Assembly: GCA_023410595.1 (NCBI GenBank) | Contig: JAEYPO010000009.1 | Location: 186,001 to 250,000 of the forward strand | DNA: 64,000 bases | Direction of reading: 5' to 3' | DNA from: Bacillota bacterium | GTDB taxonomy: Bacteria > Bacillota > Clostridia > Christensenellales > SZUA-584 | Part shown: positions 26,255 through 34,704 of the stretch, in pieces | How the letters are laid out: each line of letters begins with the position of its first letter | Numbering within the stretch: position 1 is the first letter of the stretch | Program-made: the position numbers and the translations under genes | Notes under the pieces: generated by a model | What the model saw: only the letters and a program-made list of their open reading frames with translations | Databases searched by the model: none | What the model was told of the DNA's origin: nothing

Positions 26255-27610
26255 CTACTTTCTGTTTAAAGAAATTATCAGCTTTCCGTCGCTGTATGTA
26301 ATTAGCTTTTGATTCCGCGCCATATTGATATTTTTATCCTTTACGATATCTCCTGTTCTGAATACTGACAGCATGATGCCTATTAGTATCAGATTTATGA
26401 CTGTTGCGATATTGCCATATGATACAAGCGGCAAAGATAAGGGAGAGATTAATGGAAAGCCCAGATTGACTATGACATAGCCCGCTGCCTGCAATGTAAA
26501 CGTCATCATTACGGATAACGATACAAACAGGGCTAAACAGCTTTTTTGTTTGAAGCAAAGCCTGAAACCCTTTATGATAAAGAATATCAGCAAACCTATA
26601 ATAACGATAAAAGCTATCCAGCCAATATTGAAAATCACATACGTCAAAAGATAATCGGTATTATTGCCCACCCAGGCTAAAGACGTCGCTGAGTTAGGAA
26701 TAGTCCCGTGTCCGATTAGTCTTGAGACTGCAAGGAGCGCTCTGATATGGGAAGCGAAATAACCCATACCCGACGGAGAGGCCGCAGGATCAAATACAGC
26801 CTGTATCCGTTCCCATTGGCGACTTTCGTAAAGTACATAGAATGTCAGCAATAAAACTATGGCAACCGGAATAAATACAAGCAGATATCCGTACAAGGCC
26901 TTTACTTTGAACCACTTTTTTGAAATCGCCAGGCATAATATCACCAGCCCCGACAACGCAAAAAGCAGCAGGCCTGACGTTGAGGGAATAAAAAACGCAA
27001 GAGCAGCCGGAAATGCAAAGGAAAATCCGCAAAGTATAATTCCTACGTAGCCTTTGTTTCTTGTTGCATACACGATTGCGGCAAAACCAAGCGGGAACAA
27101 TAGCGTTAAAAAACTGGCATAGTATGATCTGCCGTTGATCACGGGTGTAAAAAGCAGGGCGGCAACCGATAAAGCCAGTATTACAAAGTAAACTGTTTTC
27201 GGACGCTTTCCAATAAAAGTGAAGTCGGTAAAATATGCGGCCACCATCAGTCCGAGACCGGCAACCATCGAAAGAGCCGTGGGCGCCAGCCATTGTTCGC
27301 TGCCGCTTACAAAAAATATCCGGATCAGCAGCCCGGCAATTAAAAGGGCAGCCGTTAATATTAACATGCTCCATTGCGGCTTGGGCCGATGCGTGCGGTC
27401 AAGCTCTGTGCCGACAAAAACAGGGTCGCCCATCTGGGTAATTGCCTGATCGGTAGCCGCGGCCTCATCTGTGCCATCGGCGATATAAGCGTTTCTTTGG
27501 TCAATAATGTGGTTTTCAATTTCTTCTGTAATAATGGCGTGAGCCTTTTTCCATTTTACCTGATCACAGACAGTCTTTGAGTATTCTTTGATCTTTTCAA
27601 ACGGCTGCAT
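26255..27610 (-). CDS. FtsW/RodA/SpoVE-like membrane protein with an N-terminal permease-prefix domain
   Basis: 451 aa. Residues about 1-75 form a soluble helical domain (EEIENHIIDQRNAYIADGTD, EAAATDQAITQMGDPVFVG) of the kind found before permeases controlled by PadR regulators. Ten or so membrane helices follow. The segment FPLISPLSLPLVSYGN corresponds to the conserved SEDS-family loop (LPFISYGGS in FtsW/RodA). SEDS proteins polymerise peptidoglycan glycan strands; whether this one is active is unclear since the family motif is altered. It overlaps the upstream padR by 14 bp. Start at 27610 has GGAGG eight bases upstream. Confidence 0.8.
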   Translation of the reverse strand: MQPFEKIKEYSKTVCDQVKWKKAHAIITEEIENHIIDQRNAYIADGTDEAAATDQAITQMGDPVFVGTELDRTHRPKPQWSMLILTAALLIAGLLIRIFFVSGSEQWLAPTALSMVAGLGLMVAAYFTDFTFIGKRPKTVYFVILALSVAALLFTPVINGRSYYASFLTLLFPLGFAAIVYATRNKGYVGIILCGFSFAFPAALAFFIPSTSGLLLFALSGLVILCLAISKKWFKVKALYGYLLVFIPVAIVLLLTFYVLYESRQWERIQAVFDPAASPSGMGYFASHIRALLAVSRLIGHGTIPNSATSLAWVGNNTDYLLTYVIFNIGWIAFIVIIGLLIFFIIKGFRLCFKQKSCLALFVSLSVMMTFTLQAAGYVIVNLGFPLISPLSLPLVSYGNIATVINLILIGIMLSVFRTGDIVKDKNINMARNQKLITYSDGKLIISLNRK

Positions 27611-27944
27611 AGCTTCCACCTCCGCGAAGAACTTTACTGACCGCCTTTGAATACGCCGCCCATTCAGTCTGTTTATCAGCGAGCAGCCTTTTTCCTTTAC
27701 TGCTGAGGTGATAGTATTTTCTTATTCTTGCGCTGTCCGCATTGTCGTCATAAGAGCTTACTATGCCCTCGTTTTCCAGGCTGTGCAGTATAGGATACAA
27801 TGTTCCGGCTTTCAAATTAAAAACGTTGCTGGATTTTTTGGACAATTCTTCGATCATCTGATACCCGTACATATCCTTGTTCTCCAGCAGCTTCAATATC
27901 AGCATTGTCGTGTTTCCCGCCAATAATCCTTTATCTATGGCCAT
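27597..27944 (-). CDS. PadR-family transcriptional regulator
   Basis: 115 aa. MAIDKGLLAGNTTMLILKLL followed by KDMYGYQMIEELSKKSSNVF and LKAGTLYPILHSLENEGIVS is the PadR winged helix; the C-terminus YYHLSSKGKRLLADKQTEWA is the dimer helix. Start at 27944 with GGAGG seven bases upstream; a longer frame crosses the promoter and is not used. It is translationally linked to the FtsW-like gene and has a palindromic operator directly before it, so it likely represses its own operon until an envelope or drug signal appears. Confidence 0.92.
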   Translation of the reverse strand: MAIDKGLLAGNTTMLILKLLENKDMYGYQMIEELSKKSSNVFNLKAGTLYPILHSLENEGIVSSYDDNADSARIRKYYHLSSKGKRLLADKQTEWAAYSKAVSKVLRGGGSYAAV

Positions 27945-27958
27945 GCTGCGCCCTCCGT

Positions 27959-27977
27959 TATATAGATAATCTATATA
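27959..27977. promoter_or_regulatory. Probable PadR operator
   Basis: Perfect palindrome TATATAGAT-A-ATCTATATA just downstream of the -10 box and 15 bp before the padR start codon. Confidence 0.75.
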
Positions 27978-27978
27978 T

Positions 27979-28007
27979 ATAATATATCGACCGTCTATAT
28001 ATGTCAA
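27979..28007 (-). promoter_or_regulatory. padR operon promoter
   Basis: On the minus strand TTGACA (28002-28007), 17-bp spacer, TATTAT (27979-27984). Confidence 0.8.
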
Positions 28008-28072
28008 GAACAAATTAGTAAGGTATGGTTAAAGATTTGATAAAGCGGGACATTGATAAAATTTACGGAAAA

Positions 28073-28098
28073 ACGCCAATGGTTTGATCCATCGGCGT
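28073..28098 (-). terminator. Rho-independent terminator of glmS
   Basis: On the minus strand ACGCCGATGG, loop ATCAAA, CCATTGGCGT then TTTT, about 40 bp past the stop. Confidence 0.8.
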
Positions 28099-28139
28099 TC
28101 AGATTGTAATGTCTTTTTATTACCCAAGAGGATTTTTTC

Positions 28140-29963
28140 TTACTCCACCGTCACGCTCTTAGCTAAATTCCTCGGCTTGTCGACGTCGCAGCCCTTCTGC
28201 ACGGCCATGTAATAGGCAAACAGCTGCATCGGCACGACCGCGAGCATGGGAGCGAATATGCCGTCGCTCTTTGGCAGGTACACTATCTCGTCCGCCAGCC
28301 CCTCTAATATATCGCAGCCCTCAAAGCACACCGCGAGCACGTACGCGCCGCGCGCTTTTACTTCCTTTATGTTGCTCGCCGTCTTCTCTAGCAGCCGATC
28401 TTGCGTTGCTATAGCGACGACAAGCGTTCCCTGCTCAATAAGCGCTATAGTGCCGTGCTTGAGTTCCCCCGCGGCGTACGCTTCGGAGTGTATATACGAA
28501 ATCTCCTTGAGCTTTAATGACGCCTCCATTGATAACACGTAATCTAGCCCGCGCCCTATGAAGAACACGCTGCCTTTAGAGAAGTGCCTGCTCGCTATAC
28601 GCTGCATCTGCTCCTTCGTTTCAAGCACGCAGTTCATGAGCGTCGGAACCTCGGAAAGCCCCTTTACATACATATCGTATGTACTGCCGTCCATACTGCC
28701 CGACATCCTCGCTATCTCCAGCGCTATCATGTATATAGCCATTAGCTGTGCATTATAAGCCTTGGTGGACGCTACGGCTATTTCGGGTCCGGCGTGCGTG
28801 TACAGCACGGCGTCCGCTTCGCGCGCTATCGAGCTGCCCACTGTGTTGACTATGGCCGCCACCTTAGCTCCGCGCTTCTTCGCTTCGCGCATAGCAGCCA
28901 GCGTGTCCGCCGTCTCGCCCGACTGGCTGATAACTATGACGAGCTGGCCGGGGTCTATTATGGGAATCCTGTACCTGAATTCAGAAGCTACCTCCACCTC
29001 GACAGGTATCCTCGTGAGCTCTTCAATTATATACTTGCCCACCATGCCCGCGTGATAAGCAGTACCGCACGCTACTATGTTTATCTTGCTTGTGTTTTTC
29101 GCCATATCGGCGTCAATGCCCGCTTCGGATATATCTATAAGCCCGCCCTTCAGCCTTGGAGACAGCGTATCCGCCATAACGCGCGGCTCTTCATGTATCT
29201 CCTTTATCATGAAGTGCTCGTATCCTCCCTTTTCAGCCCTTGATATATCCCAGTCCACGTGATAACACTCATGGCTTGCAGGCGCGCCGTACTCGTCGTA
29301 GACGTTTACCGCTTCCTTTGTCAACACTGCCGTCTCCCTGTCGCCCAGAAAATACACGTCGCGCGTATATTCCAGCAGCGCCGGTATATCGGAGGCTATA
29401 AGGTTTTCCCCGTCGCCTAAGCCTATAACGAGCGGGCTGTCCTTTCTAGCCGCTACTATCAATCCCGGGTGCTTTTGCGACACCACGCCCAGCGCGTACG
29501 AACCTTCGAGCCTGGGCAGCGCTTTTAATACGGCGGAGAGCAGGTCGCCGTCGTAGTAATAGTTGATAAGATGCGCTATGGTCTCCGTGTCCGTCTCGGA
29601 CGTGAACTTCGCGCCTTCTAATATAAGCCAGTCCTTGAGCTTTTGGTAGTTTTCTATTATACCGTTGTGAACAACTGCGATATCGCCCGCGCAGTTCGTA
29701 TGTGGATGTGAGTTTTCAAACGAGGGCTCACCGTGCGTCGCCCATCTTGTATGCCCTATGCCGGCAGCGCCTTTTGCTTCTATATCTCCCGCAAGCTTCA
29801 CGAGCCCTGCGAGCCTGCCCTTCGTCTTTCTTACTATTAGTTCGCCGTCCGCGACTATGGCGAGCCCCGCGCTGTCGTAGCCCCTGTACTCAAGCTTGGC
29901 AAGGCCGCCAAGCAGCACGGGCACAACGTCCCTGCCTCCAACGTATCCGACTATTCCGCACAA
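28140..29963 (-). CDS. glmS: Glutamine--fructose-6-phosphate aminotransferase (isomerizing), TTG start
   Basis: 607 aa, the usual length. Makes glucosamine-6-phosphate from fructose-6-phosphate and glutamine, the first step to UDP-GlcNAc for peptidoglycan. The class II amidotransferase domain must begin with Cys after Met removal; here the frame reads (TTG)CGIVGYVGGRDVVPVLLGG, so the TTG at 29963 is the start, backed by GGGAGG upstream. Two SIS isomerase domains follow (SQSGETADTLAAMREAKKRG, IGRGLDYVLSMEASLKLKEI) and the C-terminal CDVDKPRNLAKSVTVE. It lies 165 bp after glmM in a glmM-glmS operon. I see no glmS ribozyme in that gap. Confidence 0.96.
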   Translation of the reverse strand: MCGIVGYVGGRDVVPVLLGGLAKLEYRGYDSAGLAIVADGELIVRKTKGRLAGLVKLAGDIEAKGAAGIGHTRWATHGEPSFENSHPHTNCAGDIAVVHNGIIENYQKLKDWLILEGAKFTSETDTETIAHLINYYYDGDLLSAVLKALPRLEGSYALGVVSQKHPGLIVAARKDSPLVIGLGDGENLIASDIPALLEYTRDVYFLGDRETAVLTKEAVNVYDEYGAPASHECYHVDWDISRAEKGGYEHFMIKEIHEEPRVMADTLSPRLKGGLIDISEAGIDADMAKNTSKINIVACGTAYHAGMVGKYIIEELTRIPVEVEVASEFRYRIPIIDPGQLVIVISQSGETADTLAAMREAKKRGAKVAAIVNTVGSSIAREADAVLYTHAGPEIAVASTKAYNAQLMAIYMIALEIARMSGSMDGSTYDMYVKGLSEVPTLMNCVLETKEQMQRIASRHFSKGSVFFIGRGLDYVLSMEASLKLKEISYIHSEAYAAGELKHGTIALIEQGTLVVAIATQDRLLEKTASNIKEVKARGAYVLAVCFEGCDILEGLADEIVYLPKSDGIFAPMLAVVPMQLFAYYMAVQKGCDVDKPRNLAKSVTVE

Positions 29964-30128
29964 AGTATTATGCCTCCCTTTATCGCCCCTTTTCGGGGAT
30001 AGAATTTTCCACCACAATAACGTCGCTACCGCCCCGAAAACTACTCGTCTCCGGGGCCTGCTGCCGGGGTCCAAAAAAATATACTTTTTGTGCCGTAAGG
30101 GAAGCTCGTTTGACGTTAAGTTCTCAAG

Positions 30129-31475
30129 TTATGCAAGGCGGCTTTCTATGAGAGCTGCCATATCCACTGCCTGCCGCTCTATTTCCTTTTTGTCCTTGCC
30201 TTCTATCATCACCCGCACGAGCGGCTCGGTGCCAGATGGACGTATAAGCACCCTGCCGCTGCCGCGGAAATTTTTCTCCAGTTCGTCGATCTTGTTTTTG
30301 ACTTCCGCGTCTTCCATTATATGCTCTTTATTTTCATCCTTGACGCGAACGTTGACGAGCACCTGCGGCAATATCGTGACCACGCTCGCAAGCTTTGAGA
30401 GCGTCTTGCCGCTGCGCATTATTATGGACGCAAGCTGTATGCCGGTGAGTATGCCATCGCCCGTAGTGCACTTGTCAAGGAATATAATATGCCCCGACTG
30501 CTCGCCGCCCAGCGAATACCCTGAGCGCGACATCTCTTCAAGCACGTACCTGTCTCCGACTTTAGTCTTCAGCACATTAATGCCGTTTGACTTCATAGCG
30601 AGATCGAGCCCCAGATTACTCATCACCGTGCAGACGAGCGTGTTATCCTTAAGAAGGCCATGCTCCTTTAAATCGAGCGCGCATATTGCCATTATCTCGT
30701 CACCGTTGACTATAACGCCGTGCTCGTCGACAGCTATTATCCTGTCGGCGTCCCCGTCGAACGCGAAGCCCATGTCCGCGCCCAGTTCCGCCACTAGCTG
30801 CGTCAGCTTTTCGGGGTATGTAGAGCCGCAGTTGTCGTTTATGTTTGTGCCGTCAGGCGTGTTGTAATACGGCACAACTTCGGCGCCCAGCTCCATAAAC
30901 GCCCGCGGCGCTACGACCGACGACGCGCCGTGCGCGCAGTCTAGCACTATTTTCAGGCCCCTTAGGTTCGTGTCCGTAGTTGAGAGCAGGAACTCCTTAT
31001 ATTCGGTCAGCGCGTTTACTGCGGTCACCCTTCTGCCGACGTCCATACCCGACTTCGTTTTAAGCTGCTCGGACTCGTCCAGTATTATGCTCTCTATCCT
31101 GTTTTCCACCTCGTCGGGCAGCTTCTTGCCTTCCGAGCTGAAAAATTTGATGCCATTGTATTCCGCGGAGTTGTGCGACGCCGATATAACGACGCCCGCG
31201 TCCGCCCCGTAGTCCCTTGTCAGGTACGCTATCCCCGACGTGGGTATGACGCCGGCGACTATAGCCTCCGCTCCCACCGAGCATATGCCCGCCACCATCG
31301 CCGATTCGAGCATATCACCCGATATTCTCGTGTCTCTGCCTATGAGTATCCTCGCCTTGTGCACCTTGCTCGTGAGCACGTACGCTCCCGCCTGGCCCAG
31401 CTTAAACGCCAGCTCGCAGGACAGCTTTTCGTTGGCGACGCCCCTCACTCCGTCTGTTCCGAATAATCTTCCCAT
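30129..31475 (-). CDS. glmM: Phosphoglucosamine mutase
   Basis: 448 aa, full length. Converts glucosamine-6-phosphate to glucosamine-1-phosphate, the step after GlmS. It begins MGRLFGTDGVRGVANEKL. The phosphoserine loop is GVVISASHNSAEYNGIKFF, the metal loop FDGDADRIIAVDEHG, the sugar loop GGEQSGHIIF and the phosphate-binding loop RPSGTEPLVRVMIEG. The pairing with glmS is typical of Bacillota and puts two consecutive steps of amino-sugar synthesis in one unit. Confidence 0.96.
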   Translation of the reverse strand: MGRLFGTDGVRGVANEKLSCELAFKLGQAGAYVLTSKVHKARILIGRDTRISGDMLESAMVAGICSVGAEAIVAGVIPTSGIAYLTRDYGADAGVVISASHNSAEYNGIKFFSSEGKKLPDEVENRIESIILDESEQLKTKSGMDVGRRVTAVNALTEYKEFLLSTTDTNLRGLKIVLDCAHGASSVVAPRAFMELGAEVVPYYNTPDGTNINDNCGSTYPEKLTQLVAELGADMGFAFDGDADRIIAVDEHGVIVNGDEIMAICALDLKEHGLLKDNTLVCTVMSNLGLDLAMKSNGINVLKTKVGDRYVLEEMSRSGYSLGGEQSGHIIFLDKCTTGDGILTGIQLASIIMRSGKTLSKLASVVTILPQVLVNVRVKDENKEHIMEDAEVKNKIDELEKNFRGSGRVLIRPSGTEPLVRVMIEGKDKKEIERQAVDMAALIESRLA

Positions 31476-31512
31476 GTTACCTCCATCGGGCTAGTTAATA
31501 ATACCCACATTT

Positions 31513-31537
31513 ATACCAATATGCAAATTGGTATAGT
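31513..31537. other. Hairpin between trxB and glmM
   Basis: TATACCAAT, loop ATGCAAA-type centre, ATTGGTATA. It could be a weak terminator for trxB (minus strand); no strong T run is seen. Confidence 0.4.
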
Positions 31538-31551
31538 CCTTTTCTGTCGCG

Positions 31552-32463
31552 CTATTTTTCTCTTATATAGCTTAACGCGGAGTATACCGCTACCGCTCCG
31601 TCCGCCGCCGCCGTCACGACCTGCCGCAGCGGCTTTTCCACGATGTCTCCCGCCGCGAATACGCCGGGGACGCTCGTCCGCATGAACGCGTCGGTTATGA
31701 TGTATCCCGCCTCGTCGGTATTTACCCTGTCCTTAACCGTTTCAGTCTGCGGCGTCGTGCCTATAGCCACAAAGACGCCTGATACGCTAATATCGCGCAG
31801 TTCCTCCGTTTTGGTGTTCTTAAGCCGCACACCTTCCACAAACGACTTGCCCAGCACCGTTTCCACCACGCTGTCCCAGACGAATTCTATCTTTTCATTT
31901 CCCATCGCTGTCTTTTGCAGCGCCTTTTGCGCGCGTAGTTCAGAACGCCTGTGCACGACATATATATGATTCGCGAAGCCCGCGAGGTACAGCGCATCCT
32001 CGATTGCCGTATCGCCGCCGCCTATTACGACGACGTCTTTTTGCCTGAAGAACGCTCCGTCGCACGTCGCGCAATATGAGACGCCCGAGCCGACAAGCTT
32101 TTTCTCCGATATGAGCCCCAGTGATTTGTATTTCGCGCCCATCGCGAGTATCACGGCTTTCGCGGAATACACCGCATCATGCGTTATAACTTTTTTCTCG
32201 TCTCCCTCAAGGTCAAACCCGGTGATTTCCGCGTTCTCGACGCGCGCGCCCAAGCGCTCCGCCTGTTCCCTGAACTTCAGCGCCAGCTCTGCTCCCGGCA
32301 CACCCTCAGGAAACCCGGGGTAATTCTCCACGATATGAGCCCGCGCTATCTGTCCGCCCGCAAACAGGCTTTCAATTATCAGCGCCGACATTCCCGCTCT
32401 TGCCGCATAGATGCCCGCCGTCAGCCCCGCAGAACCGGCGCCGGCGATTATCAGATCGTACAT
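31552..32463 (-). CDS. trxB: Thioredoxin reductase
   Basis: 303 aa flavoprotein. IIAGAGSAGLTAGIYAARAG is the FAD site, CATCDGAFF the redox-active disulfide, VIGGGDTAIEDALYLAGFA the NADPH site, and VFAAGDIVEKPLRQVVTAAA the second FAD motif. It passes electrons from NADPH (or, in some anaerobes, reduced ferredoxin) to thioredoxin. No thioredoxin gene is adjacent. Start ATG at 32463 with AAGGAG upstream. The length and CATC motif fit TrxB rather than the related ferredoxin-NADP reductase. Confidence 0.93.
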   Translation of the reverse strand: MYDLIIAGAGSAGLTAGIYAARAGMSALIIESLFAGGQIARAHIVENYPGFPEGVPGAELALKFREQAERLGARVENAEITGFDLEGDEKKVITHDAVYSAKAVILAMGAKYKSLGLISEKKLVGSGVSYCATCDGAFFRQKDVVVIGGGDTAIEDALYLAGFANHIYVVHRRSELRAQKALQKTAMGNEKIEFVWDSVVETVLGKSFVEGVRLKNTKTEELRDISVSGVFVAIGTTPQTETVKDRVNTDEAGYIITDAFMRTSVPGVFAAGDIVEKPLRQVVTAAADGAVAVYSALSYIREK

Positions 32464-32608
32464 GTTATGCTCCTTTGCCTTAGTTGCTCAGCTTTACCGA
32501 TGTACACAAATAATACCCTATTTTCCGCAAAAAAACAAACACGTTGTGTACGGTATAACCTGCGTTTATTAAGTACTTTTTTAGCTACAATAAATCGAAA
32601 GCCCGCTA

Positions 32609-33802
32609 CTAGCCGATTTTCTGTTTTAATACCTCTACCGCTTTGTTTATCTGCGCGTCCTGCTCAAAAGTATAGCTTAGAGGGTCGTCTTTGAATTCCT
32701 GTTGTATATCTATGTAATGATCGGGGTATATGCCGTTCCTGTCTATTATCCTGCCGCTCGGCGTAAAGTACTGCGACGTCGTAATCTTAAGCCCCGCTCC
32801 TGTCGACTGTATCGGTATTACTACCTGCACAACGCCTTTGCCGTACGTCCTCGTGCCAACGACGGGCCCGTATCCGTAATCCTGTACCGCGCCCGCAAAT
32901 ATCTCGGCGGCGGATGCTGTATTGCCATTCACCACAACAGCTATAGGCAAGTCTATACAATTCGCGTCGCTTGACCATGTCTCCCTGCGTCCGTTCTTGT
33001 CCTCCGTATATACGAGCGTGCCTTCGGGCAGCAGCCTGTCGAGCACCTTTACCACCGTCGTGAGATACCCGCCCGGATCGTCGCGCAAGTCTATCACTAT
33101 GCCCTTTGCTTCCTGCTCTTCGAAGAAGCTCATCGCTTCGCTGAAAAGCGCTTCGCAGTTGCCCCCGAATTGTATTATCTGCATATATCCAATGCCATCG
33201 GGAAGCATCTTGTATTTGACCATATCCCGGGTAACAGCGCGGCGCACAACTTCAAATTCAAACGATTCTTCGCCCCGAAGCACTCCTATCTTAAGCGTTG
33301 TGCCCTCCTCACCGATACAGAGCTTGCCTATCTCCTGCAGCGACATGTTCGTCACGTCTTCACCGTTCACGCTGATTATATAATCCCCAACTTTAAGGCC
33401 CGCTTCTTCTGCCGAAGACCCCTCAAAAAAGTACTCTACTTTGGAAAGACCGGTCGCCTCTTCCTTGGTTATGACCATACCGAGCCCGTAGTATTCGCCG
33501 GACGCTTCCTGTTTGAACGCTGCGAACTCCTCGGGCGTGTAATAAACGCTGTAGGGGTCGTCAAGCGCTGCGACCATCGCTTTAAGGCCCGCATATTGAA
33601 GGTCTTCCATACTGAACTCCCGAAGATAGTTCTGTTTGATGATTTCCTCTACCCTGGAAAATTCAGATACGGGAAGCTCTTCCTGCGCGCCGTCCATATC
33701 AAACAGGTGAAGCCCCAGCGTAACCGATACTATGGTCAGCGTTACCAGCGAAGATACTATGCCTACTATAACAGCCATTATAACGGCTGACCTTTTGCTC
33801 AT
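32609..33802 (-). CDS. C-terminal processing peptidase (S41, CtpA/CtpB type)
   Basis: 397 aa. One N-terminal membrane anchor (residues about 5-28: SAVIMAVIVGIVSSLVTLTI), then a PDZ domain (GMVITKEEATGLSKVEYFFE, VGDYIISVNGEDVTNMSL) and the S41 protease domain with catalytic Ser in NGNTASAAEIFAGAVQDYGY and Lys in RTYGKGVVQV. Cuts proteins from their C-termini outside the membrane; in spore-formers such enzymes can process signalling proteins. The ATG at 33802 has GGAGG seven bases upstream; an upstream extension runs through a repeat and is not used. Confidence 0.93.
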   Translation of the reverse strand: MSKRSAVIMAVIVGIVSSLVTLTIVSVTLGLHLFDMDGAQEELPVSEFSRVEEIIKQNYLREFSMEDLQYAGLKAMVAALDDPYSVYYTPEEFAAFKQEASGEYYGLGMVITKEEATGLSKVEYFFEGSSAEEAGLKVGDYIISVNGEDVTNMSLQEIGKLCIGEEGTTLKIGVLRGEESFEFEVVRRAVTRDMVKYKMLPDGIGYMQIIQFGGNCEALFSEAMSFFEEQEAKGIVIDLRDDPGGYLTTVVKVLDRLLPEGTLVYTEDKNGRRETWSSDANCIDLPIAVVVNGNTASAAEIFAGAVQDYGYGPVVGTRTYGKGVVQVVIPIQSTGAGLKITTSQYFTPSGRIIDRNGIYPDHYIDIQQEFKDDPLSYTFEQDAQINKAVEVLKQKIG

Positions 33803-33884
33803 ATAATCCCTCCAAAAACACATACGTATATAAATATGTGTCCGGGCAGGCGGATTATTCGCTTTTCCGCATGCCATGAAATTA

Positions 33885-33926
33885 TCACCCAAAAAAGTCT
33901 CACGACTTGCGAGGGGCCCCGAAATT
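33885..33926. repeat. GGGGnCCCC-type hairpin repeat
   Basis: CACCCAAAAAAGTC, TCAC, GACTTG stem, then GAGGGGCCCCGAAATT, upstream of the processing protease. Confidence 0.75.
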
Positions 33927-34084
33927 ACAGCATTGCAGACTGCTTTAATATAAAAGCGCCAATTATGCAAACGCCTTATAATTTAAGTGAATATCCGTCT
34001 TTTCGAACATTATATACCCCGTAAAATACCATGTCAAAATCGGGCAGATAATGTTCATAAAAAGTTCCCGTTCGCAAAAAACTC

Positions 34085-34114
34085 TTGACGTTACATAACA
34101 TGTAACGTTATAAT
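34085..34114 (+). promoter_or_regulatory. Promoter with embedded operator before arsR-MFS
   Basis: TTGACG (34085-34090), 18-bp spacer, TATAAT (34109-34114). A perfect inverted repeat ACGTTACAT-AAC-ATGTAACGT (34088-34108) fills the spacer, so a bound repressor would block RNA polymerase. The ArsR-type protein encoded next is the obvious ligand. Confidence 0.85.
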
Positions 34115-34137
34115 TTGTGTATCGTCAGGAGGTGTGT

Positions 34138-34704
34138 ATGAAAAAAATCATATCGTTTTCCACAAAGGAAGAACTGAATATCTACATGAGCCCGCAGCGC
34201 CAGCAGCTGCTGCGCGTCATGCACATAAACGGCAGGCCAATGACGGCTAAGATGCTTGCCGACAAGCTTTGCATATCAGCTTCGTCCGCCTCTCACCATA
34301 TATCGAAGCTCATGCAGCTTAAGCTTATAGAAGAAGACCATACGGAAGTTATAAACGGTATAACCGCAAAGTATTTTCGTCTTGCGGACGTTACCGTGAG
34401 TGTCGGCATACATAAGGACGACGGGCTTTTTGACGAGAAGAATGCCCTCGTTCAAAATTTTCTGCAAAATACGCTGAGCGGCCTTCTTCGCGGGAAGGAA
34501 TATGCCCGCAGCATCGGCATACCGGAGGACGATATGAAGAATCTCGGCGACTGCATAGGCGGCGTCGTCCACTTAAAACCGGAAGACGCACGCGCCCTGC
34601 TGGAGCTGATACGCAAGTTTACCGACGAGCATGAAGCGTATTCGGAAGGCACGGAGCCGTGGGAATTTGCTGTAATATTTTATAAATCCGGGTTCGAGTC
34701 ATGA
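34138..34704 (+). CDS. ArsR-like winged-helix regulator (188 aa)
   Basis: The DNA-binding domain is in residues about 15-75: YMSPQRQQLLRVMHINGRPM, TAKMLADKLCISASSASHHI, SKLMQLKLIEEDHT, with a short beta wing. About 110 further residues form an uncharacterised C-terminal domain (effector binding or dimer role inferred). I use the ATG at 34138 with AGGAGG in front; a GTG at 34117 precedes that site. It overlaps the MFS gene by 4 bp (ATGA), so the two are co-translated. It probably represses the pair through the operator at 34088-34108; the inducing compound is unknown. Confidence 0.88.
   Translation: MKKIISFSTKEELNIYMSPQRQQLLRVMHINGRPMTAKMLADKLCISASSASHHISKLMQLKLIEEDHTEVINGITAKYFRLADVTVSVGIHKDDGLFDEKNALVQNFLQNTLSGLLRGKEYARSIGIPEDDMKNLGDCIGGVVHLKPEDARALLELIRKFTDEHEAYSEGTEPWEFAVIFYKSGFES

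Noticed and set aside
29964..30128. glmS ribozyme
   Set aside because: I could not match the conserved core or pseudoknot by eye in the short gap.
33803..33970. N-terminal extension of the processing protease
   Set aside because: It would translate a hairpin repeat, and the ATG at 33802 has a strong GGAGG and starts right at the membrane anchor.
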